From Paenibacillus sp. FSL H7-0357 (lineage in GTDB: Bacteria; Bacillota; Bacilli; Paenibacillales; Paenibacillaceae), in assembly GCF_000758525.1 (NCBI RefSeq), contig NZ_CP009241.1, positions 4,340,001-4,404,000 of the forward strand: a DNA stretch of 64,000 nt, written 5' to 3'. This document shows positions 1 to 8,650 of the stretch, piece by piece. The number at the start of each line of letters is the position of its first letter. Within the stretch, counting starts at the first letter, position 1. The position numbers were made by a program, and so were the translations under genes. Below the pieces are notes generated by a model. The model saw only the letters and a program-made list of their open reading frames with translations, did not search any database and was not told the DNA's origin.

Positions 1-746
1 ATCGAAACGGTAGTCGCCGAAGCGTACTGCAGCAGCCAGTTAAACAAAATGTGACCAAATACGGTCGGGACAATTGCCAGCAATACGAAGATTCCCCACT
101 CCCTTGGCGGATAATCAAAGAACGGAATGCCCGCCAGCAGATTATATACCGCAAAAACAATAGCCGCTGCGATAAATACAATCAGGCTATACAAATACGA
201 TGGCATGCGGGCAACCAGCTTCTGTCCGATCAGCAAATGAGCGGCAACTGCTGCTGTTCCGCCAATGGACAGCAAATCACCTTTTAAATTGTCGGAGGAC
301 AGGCCGATATCTCCCCAGCCAATAAATACAACACCAAAGATCGCAATGGCAAGCCCCGCTATGGCGGACATGCTGCTTTTTTCTTTATACAGCAAATAGG
401 CTCCCAGCATAATAAACACCGGCTCCAGTGCCATAATCATCGTCGAGCTGGCTACAGAGGTGAATTTCAGTGAACCCATCCACAGTAAAAAATGCAGGGC
501 CAGCATCGCCCCGGACACAAGCAGCAGCAGCCAGTCTTTGCGGCGCAGGGCAAAAGCGGCTCCGCTGTAAGGCCGGGCAAAGGGCAGCATCAATAGCGAG
601 GTGAACAGCAGCCGGTACATCCCCTGAACCGATACCGGAGCGGATGACCATTTTATAAAAATAGAAGAAAAAGAAATAGCCACAATTCCAATCAGCATCA
701 ATAGCGGAATGGGAACAGGCGGTTTTTTTGAAGTCACAGCAGGCAT
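1..746 (-). CDS. EamA/DMT-family transporter, N-terminal part (cut by window edge)
   Basis: An open frame enters from the left edge and reads through to ATG at 746, giving about 248 visible codons. The translation has alternating hydrophobic helices and reads like the drug/metabolite transporter superfamily: an N-terminal helix ending IFIKWSSAP, a GALEP-like segment 'MALEPVF' and a second EamA repeat starting near residue 140. Proteins of this family are about 300 residues with ten helices, so the C-terminus lies outside the window. A GTG three codons in (739) is better spaced from the GAAAGG upstream than the ATG is, so the true start may be there. Substrate cannot be inferred. The family call is from sequence character; the substrate is unknown. 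Confidence 0.8.
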   Translation of the reverse strand, partial: MPAVTSKKPPVPIPLLMLIGIVAISFSSIFIKWSSAPVSVQGMYRLLFTSLLMLPFARPYSGAAFALRRKDWLLLLVSGAMLALHFLLWMGSLKFTSVASSTMIMALEPVFIMLGAYLLYKEKSSMSAIAGLAIAIFGVVFIGWGDIGLSSDNLKGDLLSIGGTAAVAAHLLIGQKLVARMPSYLYSLIVFIAAAIVFAVYNLLAGIPFFDYPPREWGIFVLLAIVPTVFGHILFNWLLQYASATTVS

Positions 747-934
747 CCTTTCGGCTCAGATAAAAGTCACTTATGTAAATTTACCGCAGAATCCGGAAAA
801 ATGCAGCTTTTTTCATGAAAATTCGCAACAAAGGCTGCAGCTTCCTGAAAAACATCAAAGGCATGGCCTCCCGGCCTGCGGCGGAAACCCATGCCTTCGT
901 ATGTTGATCCGGTAACCGATGAACTCCCGTAACA

Positions 935-1015
935 TTAAGGCTTAAGCACAACCTTGATACAATCCTCTTCCTTGTCTCCGAACACCTGGTAGCCATGCTC
1001 CGCTCTGCTGATCGG
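935..1015 (-). pseudogene. Remnant of a zinc-dependent alcohol dehydrogenase (3' end only)
   Basis: Reading the minus strand, about 26 codons ending in TAA at 935-937 translate to ISRAEHGYQVFGDKEED followed by CIKVVLKP. This is the characteristic C-terminus of zinc-dependent medium-chain dehydrogenases of the formaldehyde/glutathione-dependent type, in which the last residues are nearly invariant. A stop codon (TAG at 1016-1018) immediately precedes it in frame and no further homologous sequence is visible, so only the 3' tail survives. Too short to encode anything. The family call rests on a single short motif. Confidence 0.5.
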
Positions 1016-1082
1016 CTAGCAACATACTATGTTATAACCCCATAGTCCCGGTGTTTATCCGTTATTCCCCGAAGTCTCTCTC

Positions 1083-1268
1083 CTAGATGCCTAAGTATTC
1101 TAAGAAATCGAATATTCCTTGTAGTACCAGCCAGCCTGCAAGCACAGCAGCTGCTAATACAACAGTAAGTAACACAGTCCATACCCTAATATTGCGTTTC
1201 AGTCTGCTTGAGCGTCCCATTCCCACTTCATCATCTGACTTCCAGTACCAATCACCGTCAAGATTCAT
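1083..1268 (-). CDS. Small single-pass membrane protein, unknown function
   Basis: A 61-residue protein with a charged N-terminal third (NLDGDWYWKSDDEVG, then SSRLKR) followed by one hydrophobic helix at about residues 30-50. It starts 7 bases after the vanW-like gene stops and is on the same strand, so it is probably the last cistron of a three-gene operon. No family is recognised. The topology suggests a cytoplasmic acidic tail with a C-terminal anchor. Confidence 0.5.
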   Translation of the reverse strand: MNLDGDWYWKSDDEVGMGRSSRLKRNIRVWTVLLTVVLAAAVLAGWLVLQGIFDFLEYLGI

Positions 1269-1275
1269 CAGTTCA

Positions 1276-2115
1276 TCACCCTTCCGCTAATTCAGTGGGC
1301 GGATGCAGCAGCGGAGAGTACATCATCAGGGCATGATTTTCGGCTACCGCTTCATCCCCTGCAAGCTCGCCGCTCCGCGTAAATACTCTGCGGCGGATGC
1401 TGTTGCTGCGGACATAACCGCCCCATGGTTCCAGACGGATAACATGATCAGCCTCGTATACCTCATAACGATAAAGCTGCTTGTCATCGCATCGCCATTC
1501 GCCGTACAGATGAGTATCATCCAGGTGCAGCTTCAACTGATATGTCCGGTCTGTATTGTTCTGAAGCTGCAGATCCAAATAATTATATGCACAAGTAGCC
1601 CCGCTGCCGAAAGGTTGTGTCCGCTGTTCGTCGGGAAATACATCATAGCTGTGGCGGTGCCGCTCGGTCACGCTCAGCGGGGTGTGCAGCGTCATCCAGT
1701 AGATCAGATTGGACAACTGGCATAATCCGCCTCCTGTGCCGGAACGAAAACCACCGTAATATAGAACCATTCCGTCCAAGTAACCTTTGCGCCGGGTTGG
1801 CTTGCCGATCGTTTGCCAATACGAGAAGGTCTCTCCCGGCGAGATCACCAGACCATCCAGCCTGGCGACGGCCAGACGCAGATTTGCAATCTTATTGTAC
1901 TGTAGCTGCATGTCCACATTTCGCAGTCTGCGCAGGAGCGGGGTTGAATGCCCGGCTGCCTTATAGGGCAGTGCCTCAGACCGATGTTTTGTTGCCTTGT
2001 TCCCGTGCTGAATAAACCATGTCCAGTATCTTTTCCAGGTGAAATATCGCTTGCCGGCGAACAATCTCAAGCTGGAACGGCGCACTGGCTTCATCGCAGA
2101 TTTCCCTGCATTCAT
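1276..2115 (-). CDS. VanW family protein
   Basis: A 279-residue protein. The central block SGTGGGLCQLSNLIYW (about residues 123-138) is the hallmark of the VanW family, preceded by the typical ISPGETFSYW segment. VanW was named from some glycopeptide-resistance clusters, but most members occur outside resistance loci and their biochemical role is unknown, so this gene alone gives no evidence of vancomycin resistance. No vanH, vanA/B or vanX genes are near. Its start overlaps the stop of the upstream isochorismatase-like gene by 4 bases (ATGA), implying translational coupling. Confidence 0.85.
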   Translation of the reverse strand: MNAGKSAMKPVRRSSLRLFAGKRYFTWKRYWTWFIQHGNKATKHRSEALPYKAAGHSTPLLRRLRNVDMQLQYNKIANLRLAVARLDGLVISPGETFSYWQTIGKPTRRKGYLDGMVLYYGGFRSGTGGGLCQLSNLIYWMTLHTPLSVTERHRHSYDVFPDEQRTQPFGSGATCAYNYLDLQLQNNTDRTYQLKLHLDDTHLYGEWRCDDKQLYRYEVYEADHVIRLEPWGGYVRSNSIRRRVFTRSGELAGDEAVAENHALMMYSPLLHPPTELAEG

Positions 2116-2630
2116 TGGAATTCTACCTCACGCTCCGGCCGAAGCACAGCGAATCTCCCGCCCAGCACTGAATTATGATGCCTGACAATCTCTTCACCGC
2201 TAAAATCGGCGTTGCCGAAAGTGCTATGCGCATCCTGGACCAGTACGCTGGAATACCCCATGCTGTAGGCCCGTCTAGTGGTTGTATCGACACAGAATTC
2301 GCTTTGCATCCCGCATATGACAAGATCGGTCACACCCAAACGCTGCAGCTCCTCATGCAGCCGGGTACGGTGAAAAGCATCCCAAGTCGGCTTCTCGACG
2401 ATGGAGTCTTCCTCCTTCGGCATAATTCGGCTGCTGATCTGCCAGGTGGGCAAGCCCTTCGTATATTCCTCATCCTCGGTATGCTGGATATAAACAACCG
2501 GAGCCCCTGCGGAGCGGGCTTTATTCAATAGCGATATAATCCGGTCCATCACGCCTCCTTCATCATGCAGCTTCACATCATAAGAGAACATGGCTTCTTG
2601 GACATCGATAATTAATAAGGCTGTTGTCAT
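2112..2630 (-). CDS. Isochorismatase-family cysteine hydrolase
   Basis: A 172-residue Rossmann-like hydrolase. The family triad is visible: Asp9 in LLIIDVQ, a lysine near residue 80 (EKPTWDAF) and the nucleophile Cys in GMQSEFCVDTT (about residue 118). Members hydrolyse nicotinamide, isochorismate or N-carbamoyl compounds; which one is not decidable here. The cis-peptide-type stretch before the Cys (DLVICGMQSEFCV) is typical. It is the first gene of the operon with the VanW-like gene and the small membrane protein. Confidence 0.85.
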   Translation of the reverse strand: MTTALLIIDVQEAMFSYDVKLHDEGGVMDRIISLLNKARSAGAPVVYIQHTEDEEYTKGLPTWQISSRIMPKEEDSIVEKPTWDAFHRTRLHEELQRLGVTDLVICGMQSEFCVDTTTRRAYSMGYSSVLVQDAHSTFGNADFSGEEIVRHHNSVLGGRFAVLRPEREVEFQ

Positions 2631-2762
2631 GTATGATCCCTCGCTATTCCCTGATTTTTCAATAATTATACCAGAAGAATACGTGAAGAATACCCTTGGT
2701 ATTTTACAAATTCATCTGCAAACATTATAAAATTGTCATCCCTTTAGATAATTTCTTGTACA

Positions 2763-2799
2763 ACAAAAAACCGGGCCTCTGCATGGCAGAAGTCCGGTT
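2763..2799 (-). terminator. Rho-independent terminator of the que operon
   Basis: The plus strand shows AACCGGGC-CTCTGC-atg-GCAGA-GTCCGGTT preceded by seven A residues at 2764-2770. Read on the minus strand this is a GC-rich hairpin followed by a T run, 11 bases after the queE stop. Confidence 0.85.
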
Positions 2800-2809
2800 C
2801 GAATCTTGA

Positions 2810-3532
2810 TTATTTCCCTCGTTTATTATGCCAGATGAGTGCATGAAGCTGAGGGAGCACCCGTGCCCGGTTCATCTCCGGATCGAAGATCACCTGATTA
2901 AACAGCCATTCCAGTCTACCCAGCAGACGTACGGAAATGTCACCTTCCTCCGTGACATCCTCATTGCCCGGCTGCAGGAACAGTGGCACCTCAGGGTATC
3001 GTTTATGCACTGCTTTGGCATATTCATAATCGCCTTCGTTAAAGACAACAACCTTCAGGCTATGGGCAGCTTTGCCTTTATCATGCAGCTTCCCCATAAT
3101 GCCATCAAGGGTCTCCCAATCCGTCGTCATACCTGAGCTTGGCGGCTTGGGGCTGATTGTCAGCACATCCACATCGTTGAACCATTCCTGCCAGCGGCTG
3201 CCCTGCGTTTCGATTGCCGCTTGAATGCCCCGCTCGTGCAACCCCATGATGAAGGTACCCATCGCCTCGCCAATTAGTGCAGGGTTGCCACCGGAGATGG
3301 TTACACAGTCAAAATTATTTCCGGCTAGTGAGAGCAGCTCGGCCATAATCTCCTCTGGTGTAAGCATCCGCACCTTATCCTTGGCCGAACCATCCCATGT
3401 GAATGCGGAATCGCACCAGCTGCAGCGATAGTCACAGCCATAAGTACGGACGAACATGGTTTTCACTCCGATAACTGCGCCTTCCCCCTGAATGGTTGGG
3501 CCGAACATTTCTATGACCGGAATCTTACTCAC
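2810..3532 (-). CDS. queE: 7-carboxy-7-deazaguanine synthase (radical SAM)
   Basis: Converts 6-carboxy-5,6,7,8-tetrahydropterin to 7-carboxy-7-deazaguanine in the cytoplasmic preQ0 branch of queuosine synthesis. The radical-SAM cluster ligands appear as C-x3-C-x2-C in YGCDYRCSWCDS (residues 33, 37, 40 from the chosen start). The leading EMFGPTIQGEG binds substrate in the family. I chose the GTG at 3532 (VSKIPVIEMFGP), preceded by GGGGG, rather than an upstream ATG at 3568 lying well inside queD; this gives 240 residues, the usual size, and an 8-base overlap with queD. Last gene of the que operon. Confidence 0.92.
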   Translation of the reverse strand: MSKIPVIEMFGPTIQGEGAVIGVKTMFVRTYGCDYRCSWCDSAFTWDGSAKDKVRMLTPEEIMAELLSLAGNNFDCVTISGGNPALIGEAMGTFIMGLHERGIQAAIETQGSRWQEWFNDVDVLTISPKPPSSGMTTDWETLDGIMGKLHDKGKAAHSLKVVVFNEGDYEYAKAVHKRYPEVPLFLQPGNEDVTEEGDISVRLLGRLEWLFNQVIFDPEMNRARVLPQLHALIWHNKRGK

Positions 3533-4007
3533 AGTCACAACCCCCATGCATACGGTAGGAGGGTCCATCCTCCGGAATATCCTCAGCCAGCACCTCCGCC
3601 CAGGAAGTGGGCGTCTCCCACAGCTTAACGGAATATAGCGGCAACGCCACTTGCTTCAGCTTGTAGGCTATATAACACGCCATGTTCTCCACCGTCGTGC
3701 GGAAGGAGAGCAGCGCTACCTTCGATCCCGTATTTGTCAATGTATCCAGCACAGGCTCGTTGCCCATCGCCAGAAAAGCGTGATCCAGCCGGTCGACCAG
3801 ACTCTGCTGTACCGTGCTTTTAATATCGCTGAAATCAATCACGAAGCCTTCGTCCGAATGCCCCTCCTCCAGGGAAGGTTTGCCCTTCAGGACCACTTCA
3901 AGCTTGTAGGTGTGGCCGTGGAGATTACTGCATTTTCCCTTATGTCCAATCAGCTGATGTGCAGCGTCAAAAGTGAATATTTTACAAACCGATACTTCGC
4001 CTAGCAT
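3525..4007 (-). CDS. queD: 6-carboxy-5,6,7,8-tetrahydropterin synthase
   Basis: A 160-residue member of the 6-pyruvoyltetrahydropterin synthase fold, which converts dihydroneopterin triphosphate to 6-carboxytetrahydropterin. Zinc-binding histidines are visible at His17 (FDAAHQL) and His30/His32 (NLHGHTY). Cys26 (KCSNLHGH) is at the catalytic position. Its ATG overlaps the queC stop (TAATG) and its stop overlaps the queE GTG, so the three cistrons are translationally coupled. Confidence 0.93.
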   Translation of the reverse strand: MLGEVSVCKIFTFDAAHQLIGHKGKCSNLHGHTYKLEVVLKGKPSLEEGHSDEGFVIDFSDIKSTVQQSLVDRLDHAFLAMGNEPVLDTLTNTGSKVALLSFRTTVENMACYIAYKLKQVALPLYSVKLWETPTSWAEVLAEDIPEDGPSYRMHGGCDCE

Positions 4008-4669
4008 TATAAGCCGACCTTCTTTCTCTCAGCCACATATTGCTCAAGGCCACGCTTGCGAAGCAAACATGCTGGGCAGGTGCCGCAGCCGCTGCCAATG
4101 ATACCGTTGTAGCAAGTCAGAGTGTGCTGACGGATGTAATCAAACTGGCCCAGCTCGTCGGCCATCTTCCAGGTTTCTTTTTTATCCAGCCACATTAGTG
4201 GTGTATGAATGACAAACTCATAATCCATGGACAGATTGAGGGTTACATTCAATGATTTCACAAACACATCGCGGCAGTCTGGATACCCGCTGAAATCGGT
4301 CTGGCATACGCCGGTGACGATATTGGCATATCCTAGCTGCTTCGCCAGAATTGCCGCAAAGGACAGGAACAGCAGGTTCCGGCCATCTACAAAGGTGCTG
4401 GGCAATTCATCCCCTTCACCGGATACAATTTCTATATCATCACGGGTCAAAGCATTGGGTGCCAGCTGATTCAGCAATCCCAAATCAAGAATATGCTGCT
4501 TCACATTGAACTTGGCGGCAATTTCCTTGGCAACCTCAATTTCAGCGGCATGGCGCTGGTTATAGTTAAAAGTAACGACCTGAACTTCCTCGAAGTGCTG
4601 AATAGCCCACACGAGGCAGGTTGTACTGTCTTGTCCGCCGCTGAATACGACGAGCGCTTTTTTATTCAT
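4007..4669 (-). CDS. queC: 7-cyano-7-deazaguanine (preQ0) synthase
   Basis: ATP-dependent ligase that turns 7-carboxy-7-deazaguanine and ammonia into preQ0. The N-terminal PP-loop is [11 protein letters not shown]. The zinc-binding cysteines sit near the C-terminus in [17 protein letters not shown] chose the ATG at 4669 (MNKKALVVF) rather than an ATG seven codons upstream because GGAGAG lies at proper spacing before it; 220 residues is the family length. It follows queF by about 30 bases. Confidence 0.94.
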   Translation of the reverse strand: MNKKALVVFSGGQDSTTCLVWAIQHFEEVQVVTFNYNQRHAAEIEVAKEIAAKFNVKQHILDLGLLNQLAPNALTRDDIEIVSGEGDELPSTFVDGRNLLFLSFAAILAKQLGYANIVTGVCQTDFSGYPDCRDVFVKSLNVTLNLSMDYEFVIHTPLMWLDKKETWKMADELGQFDYIRQHTLTCYNGIIGSGCGTCPACLLRKRGLEQYVAERKKVGL

Positions 4670-4699
4670 TTCACACTCTCTCCTCTCCACGATCTGGGA

Positions 4700-5200
4700 T
4701 CATCGGTTATCCACTTTTTCTGGATATAGGTCATGATTAATCAGCCGGTGTTCGGCCATCGCCTCATACTTGGTTCCCGGACGCCCCCAGTTGCAGTAAG
4801 GATCAATGGATATTCCGCCGCGCGGGGTGAATTTGCCCCATACTTCGATGTAACGCGGCTCCATGAGCGAGATCAAGTCATTCATAATAATGTTGACACA
4901 GTCTTCATGAAAGTCACCGTGATTGCGGAAGCTGAACAGATAGAGCTTCAGGGACTTGGACTCGACCATCTTTTGCTCCGGAACGTACGAAATGTACATC
5001 ACGCCGAAATCCGGCTGTCCGGTTACGGGGCACAGGCTGGTGAACTCGGGGCAATTAAACTTCACAAAATAATCGCGGCCGGGATGTTTGTTGTCAAACA
5101 CCTCGAGAATTTCCGGATCATAGCCGAATTTGTACTGCGTCCCTTGATTGCCCAGCAGGGTGACCTCTTGCATTTCCTCTTTCAATCTGCCTTCTGACAT
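4700..5200 (-). CDS. queF: NADPH-dependent 7-cyano-7-deazaguanine (preQ0) reductase
   Basis: Reduces the nitrile of preQ0 to the aminomethyl group of preQ1, the base that is inserted into tRNA. The 166-residue protein has the short unimodular (Bacillus-type) length. Catalytic Cys57 and Asp64 are in [13 protein letters not shown], the thioimide-forming motif; the NADPH-associated segment [17 protein letters not shown] follows. GAGAGGGG lies 9 bases before the ATG. It is the first gene of the operon and sits behind a preQ1 riboswitch, consistent with end-product feedback. Confidence 0.95.
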   Translation of the reverse strand: MSEGRLKEEMQEVTLLGNQGTQYKFGYDPEILEVFDNKHPGRDYFVKFNCPEFTSLCPVTGQPDFGVMYISYVPEQKMVESKSLKLYLFSFRNHGDFHEDCVNIIMNDLISLMEPRYIEVWGKFTPRGGISIDPYCNWGRPGTKYEAMAEHRLINHDLYPEKVDNR

Positions 5201-5308
5201 GACAAAAAACCCCTCTCTTTTCCCGCGGCTTACTGCCGGAACTGGAAAGAAGAACGAGATTTCGAAAACATGGCCCTACTAAGAAATTACGCAGCATAGC
5301 AGGAAATA

Positions 5309-5330
5309 AGTATAGGCATCTCCCTATACT
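5309..5330 (-). promoter_or_regulatory. Hairpin in queF leader, possible riboswitch expression platform
   Basis: AGTATAGG and CCTATACT form an 8-bp stem with a 6-base loop between the preQ1 aptamer and queF. The T tract after it (TTATTTCC) is weak. An upstream segment (CATAGG...CTCC, near 5346-5368) could pair with parts of this stem, as expected of an antiterminator. Inference only. Confidence 0.4.
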
Positions 5331-5377
5331 CCCTTAAGCCCCCTTCAACCGGAGACTTTACCTATGCATCAAGATGT

Positions 5378-5411
5378 CTTAGTTTTTTATAGAGGGAGTT
5401 TGCGAACCTCT
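5378..5411 (-). promoter_or_regulatory. preQ1 class I riboswitch aptamer
   Basis: The minus strand reads AGAGGTTCGCAAACTCCCTC then TATAAAAAACTAAG. This matches the preQ1-I consensus: P1 stem AGAGG/CCTCT, a C-containing loop and the A-rich tail that forms the H-type pseudoknot. It lies about 178 bases upstream of queF. Confidence 0.93.
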
Positions 5412-5461
5412 CCTGCGATGTACACGCAGACTTCTTCTTAAGCTTATTATTAACGTCTTGA

Positions 5462-5491
5462 ACTATAACATGATTGGCAGAAGATTGACAA
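5462..5491 (-). promoter_or_regulatory. Predicted housekeeping promoter of the que operon
   Basis: On the minus strand TTGTCA (5486-5491) is followed after 18 bases by TATAGT (5462-5467). Predicted transcription start is near 5455, about 45 bases before the preQ1 aptamer. Confidence 0.55.
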
Positions 5492-5530
5492 CCATAAAGA
5501 ATTTTCCTGCTAACAGACTTATTGCCATCA

Positions 5531-6214
5531 CTACTCTTTGCCGGTTCTCCAGATCCATAGTGCCAGAACGGTCATCCACAGCGGGAGCAGCAGACTCTCG
5601 AAAAGTAGCGGGCCGTCGCCGTTTAGAATACGATTTAAATTTTCCACGATTTCAATGCTTGGCAAAGCGGCGAAGAACGGATAAGTCCAGTCCGGCAGTG
5701 CCTGATATACGGAAGCAAGCAGGAAAAAGACAACCATGACCGCAGAGCTGACAGCAGAACCATTCTTAGAAGAGTCGAGCTTCAATCCGATGATCATTCC
5801 AACCTCCACAAAAAGGATCCCTCCAGCCAGCATATACGGAAAGACCGACAGCAATTCTGAGGCAAACCCCTGATTGAGCAGAAATACTACCGTTTGTGAC
5901 AAGACAGAAAACAGCAGAACTGTTAAACCTTTGGCCACAAGAATCTGCCCTCTGCCAAGCGGTGATATAAGCAGCGCATCAAAGGTTTTACTTTCCCGTT
6001 CTTCAATGAGACCCGGACCGGTCATCATAATCCCTACCATAACCTGGGCGAACAAAATCCACGTTGACAGCAGCATAAAGTTAATCCCGTTTTTGTCCAT
6101 GACCGAGATGATGATTTTGGACATAAAAATCGGCAGCATCACGAGAATAATTATAGAAGGATTGCGGAGCAAATCCTTGCATTCATGACGGATCAGCTTC
6201 GTCACTTGACTCAA
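5531..6214 (-). CDS. ABC-2 type transporter permease
   Basis: A 227-residue integral membrane protein with about six helices and the ABC-2 signature region MMTGPGLIEERESKTFDALLISPLG (only a 20-residue core is conserved: EERESKTFDALLISP), which is typical of exporter permeases. Starts within the stop of the ATPase gene (4-base overlap). Together they form a two-component exporter. Substrate is unknown; candidates for this class include drugs, lipids or peptides. Confidence 0.85.
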   Translation of the reverse strand: MSQVTKLIRHECKDLLRNPSIIILVMLPIFMSKIIISVMDKNGINFMLLSTWILFAQVMVGIMMTGPGLIEERESKTFDALLISPLGRGQILVAKGLTVLLFSVLSQTVVFLLNQGFASELLSVFPYMLAGGILFVEVGMIIGLKLDSSKNGSAVSSAVMVVFFLLASVYQALPDWTYPFFAALPSIEIVENLNRILNGDGPLLFESLLLPLWMTVLALWIWRTGKE

Positions 6215-7059
6215 CTCAGCTCACTTCCCGTCAGGGCGGCGAATACGTCTGCCAAAGAAGCTTCTTTGCTATGCAGGCTGATAAGCTTCCCGCTCGCCAT
6301 AAGCTGATAAATGTGGTCTTTCGTCATCTCGTCCGCCAATGGCCAGGATGTGCTCATCACTTTATCCTCTTGCCAGTATTCGGTTTCAATCTCTGCCTTT
6401 CCATAAGCCTTTTTCAAGCTCTGCGGGTTATCCAGTGCGACCAATCGTCCAGCATGCATAATGCCTACACGGTCGCTTAACTCCTCCGCCTCATGCATAT
6501 CATGGGTGGTGATGACAATCGTAGTTCCTTCAGCCTTAATCCTCATTATGTATTTCCTGATAAGCGCCGCCGAGTTGGGATCCAATCCGCTTGTCGGTTC
6601 ATCCATAAACAGTACTTTGGGCCTGTGCAGCAGGCTTCTGGCGATTAACACACGCTGCTTCCAGCCTTTGGACAAGCTGCCAACCTTGGAATTCTGTCGT
6701 TCCTCCAGTTGCAGGCTGCCAATCACTTCATCCACCCGCCCCTTGGCCACACCGTACAAATCGGCAAAAAGTTCAAGGTTATCGCGGATCGAACTGCGTA
6801 CATATAGATTTGGCAGCTCAAAGACAACCCCGATCTGAGCGTGAACCTTCTTTTTATGTTGTGAAATATTCATGCCATTAATCACTATTTGTCCTTCACT
6901 GGGCTGAAGCAGGCCGGTCATCATGCGAATAGTTGTTGTTTTCCCCGCCCCGTTGGGGCCTAGAAAGCCAAATACTTCCCCTTCCCCCACTGAAAAAGAC
7001 AGCCGGTCTACCGCCCGCTTCTCCTGAAACGATTTCGATACCTCCGTAAGCTGAATCAA
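6211..7059 (-). CDS. ABC transporter ATP-binding protein (ABC-2 exporter class)
   Basis: A 282-residue nucleotide-binding protein. Walker A is GPNGAGKTT, the signature is degenerate (SLSKGWKQRV, where SGGMKQR is usual), Walker B is VLFMDEPTSGLDP, and the switch histidine is in VITTHDMHEAE. A C-terminal extension of about 60 residues follows, as in CcmA/DrrA-like exporters. The start is TTG, preceded by GGCGGGTAGG. Pairs with the overlapping permease downstream. Confidence 0.9.
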   Translation of the reverse strand: MIQLTEVSKSFQEKRAVDRLSFSVGEGEVFGFLGPNGAGKTTTIRMMTGLLQPSEGQIVINGMNISQHKKKVHAQIGVVFELPNLYVRSSIRDNLELFADLYGVAKGRVDEVIGSLQLEERQNSKVGSLSKGWKQRVLIARSLLHRPKVLFMDEPTSGLDPNSAALIRKYIMRIKAEGTTIVITTHDMHEAEELSDRVGIMHAGRLVALDNPQSLKKAYGKAEIETEYWQEDKVMSTSWPLADEMTKDHIYQLMASGKLISLHSKEASLADVFAALTGSELS

Positions 7060-7214
7060 TGGCCTACCCGCCTTTGCCTAAAGTTTGCTTTCCTTCAAGC
7101 TTATTCGTAGAAATTGAGAATATCCCAAGGAACTGTTTCAGAAATATGGATTCAATTTCAACGAAAGGGGTAACTTAGAATTTATAATCTCTTAAATAAG
7201 GATGGGATCAACTT

Positions 7215-7550
7215 ATGGATCAAACGGTACAGAAGCTTATAGATTGGCTCGATGCTCACGCAACCACAACCATTGTAATCAAAAAGCAGGAGCTTGAAGA
7301 TCTCGATACAGTCCACTTTCAATTGGAAACCGTAGAGTACCGCACCGCTGAGGATACGATCGATGATTATCTGGATGATGCGCTTATCTTAAGAGGTTCA
7401 GGCAATACCCTGAATGCGGATGGTGAACTTGTGCCGCTTCCACAGCATAGTTATGAAATTGCCGTCAGCGGACTACGTTTGGATAATCTTGGTGAAGATA
7501 ACGCGGAACTCCAGACAGATAGAGCCAAGTATGCTCTCTCCATAAGCTAA
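7215..7550 (+). CDS. Hypothetical acidic protein
   Basis: A 111-residue cytoplasmic protein, rich in Asp/Glu, with no transmembrane segment. AAGGATGGG lies before the ATG. It has a central block TAEDTIDDYLDDALIL and a C-terminal LDNLGEDNAELQ. The only plus-strand gene in this stretch, facing the convergent murB. No family recognised. Confidence 0.6.
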   Translation: MDQTVQKLIDWLDAHATTTIVIKKQELEDLDTVHFQLETVEYRTAEDTIDDYLDDALILRGSGNTLNADGELVPLPQHSYEIAVSGLRLDNLGEDNAELQTDRAKYALSIS

Positions 7551-7587
7551 TCGGAATACTAAGAGCCCACTACACATGTCTCTATGC

Positions 7588-7619
7588 AAAGAAAGGCCGC
7601 GGTAATTACTCCCGCGGCC
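7588..7619 (-). terminator. Terminator of murB, shared with the convergent gene
   Basis: GGCCGCGG and CCGCGGCC form a perfect 8-bp arm pair (7595-7619). The minus-strand product is followed by TTTCTTTG, giving a terminator for murB. It may also slow plus-strand transcription from the convergent hypothetical gene. Confidence 0.75.
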
Positions 7620-7631
7620 AACGATATGAAG

Positions 7632-8543
7632 TTATTCTTCTCCGATAATTTCCACTTCAGTCTCCAGCTCGACTCCGAATTTATCCTTCACTGCAGCCCG
7701 CACATGCTGAATAAGTCCGATATAATCACTCGCAGTGGCATTATCTGCGTTGACAATAAATCCGGCATGTTTACGCGAGACTTCCGCACCGCCAATCCGG
7801 GTCCCTTGAAGCCCGCTTTCCTGGATCAGCTGTCCGGCATAACGGCCCGGCGGCCGCTTAAAGACACTGCCGCATGACGGGTATTCCAACGGTTGCTTGG
7901 ATTCACGCAGATAGGTCAATTCATCCATGGAAGCTTTAATTAAAGCAGGATTTCCCGGATTTAGCGCGAATCTGGCTTCCAGCACGATATATTCACCGCT
8001 AGCAAAAACACTTTGTCTATATCCCCATTGAAACTCATCCCCTTGCAGGGTGACCAGCTGCCCCGCCTTATTGATCGCAAGTGCACTTTGCAGCACATCC
8101 TTAACTTCGCCTCCATAAGCGCCAGCATTCATGTAGAGAGCACCGCCAACTGTTCCGGGGATACCGCAGGCAAACTCAAGACCTGCCAGTTCCTGCTCCA
8201 GGGCATACCTGGATACATCAATGATCTTAGCACCGCACTGGGCGTACAGAAGATCTCCTTGAATCCCCATACTGTTAAGGCCTGAGGTCTGCAGGACGAT
8301 CCCGCGGATCCCACCGTCACGGATAATTACATTTGAACCATTTCCCAGTACTGTGAGAGGAATATCATTTTTCCGGGCATATGTAACAATATTTTGAATT
8401 TCCTCATAAGTGACAGGTTCAGCCAGTATATCTGCACGGCCGCCCATTTGGGTGAATACATAATCCTTAAGCACTTCATGGCTTTTTACCGTACCGGCTG
8501 GAGCCAGTTGCTGCAGATCCTCTTGAATTTTGCTGATATTCAT
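7632..8543 (-). CDS. murB: UDP-N-acetylenolpyruvoylglucosamine reductase
   Basis: FAD- and NADPH-dependent enzyme that makes UDP-N-acetylmuramate for peptidoglycan. The 303-residue protein has the FAD-binding block LTVLGNGSNVIIRDGG (about residues 62-77), the second FAD block GIPGTVGGALYMNAGAYGG, the catalytic Ser in YPSCGSVFKRP (about 226) and the terminal Glu in VEIIGEE. AAAAGGAGC lies before the ATG. Monocistronic. Confidence 0.95.
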   Translation of the reverse strand: MNISKIQEDLQQLAPAGTVKSHEVLKDYVFTQMGGRADILAEPVTYEEIQNIVTYARKNDIPLTVLGNGSNVIIRDGGIRGIVLQTSGLNSMGIQGDLLYAQCGAKIIDVSRYALEQELAGLEFACGIPGTVGGALYMNAGAYGGEVKDVLQSALAINKAGQLVTLQGDEFQWGYRQSVFASGEYIVLEARFALNPGNPALIKASMDELTYLRESKQPLEYPSCGSVFKRPPGRYAGQLIQESGLQGTRIGGAEVSRKHAGFIVNADNATASDYIGLIQHVRAAVKDKFGVELETEVEIIGEE

Positions 8544-8650
8544 CCTTCATGCTCCTTTTACGCTGTGAAAATAATAAATCTTACCTTCTATAATGTTTAT
8601 GTTGATCCAGCTTTACTTTGAACTATGGCAACCACAACTTTAACAACGAA

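Noticed and set aside
385..651. An 88-codon minus-strand frame that could be read as a gene
   Set aside because: It lies in a different frame within the EamA-type transporter, whose translation has the expected helices; the short frame has no ribosome binding site and no family character.
1276..2115. Glycopeptide-resistance locus because of the VanW name
   Set aside because: No ligase, dehydrogenase or dipeptidase genes accompany it, and VanW homologues are common outside resistance loci.
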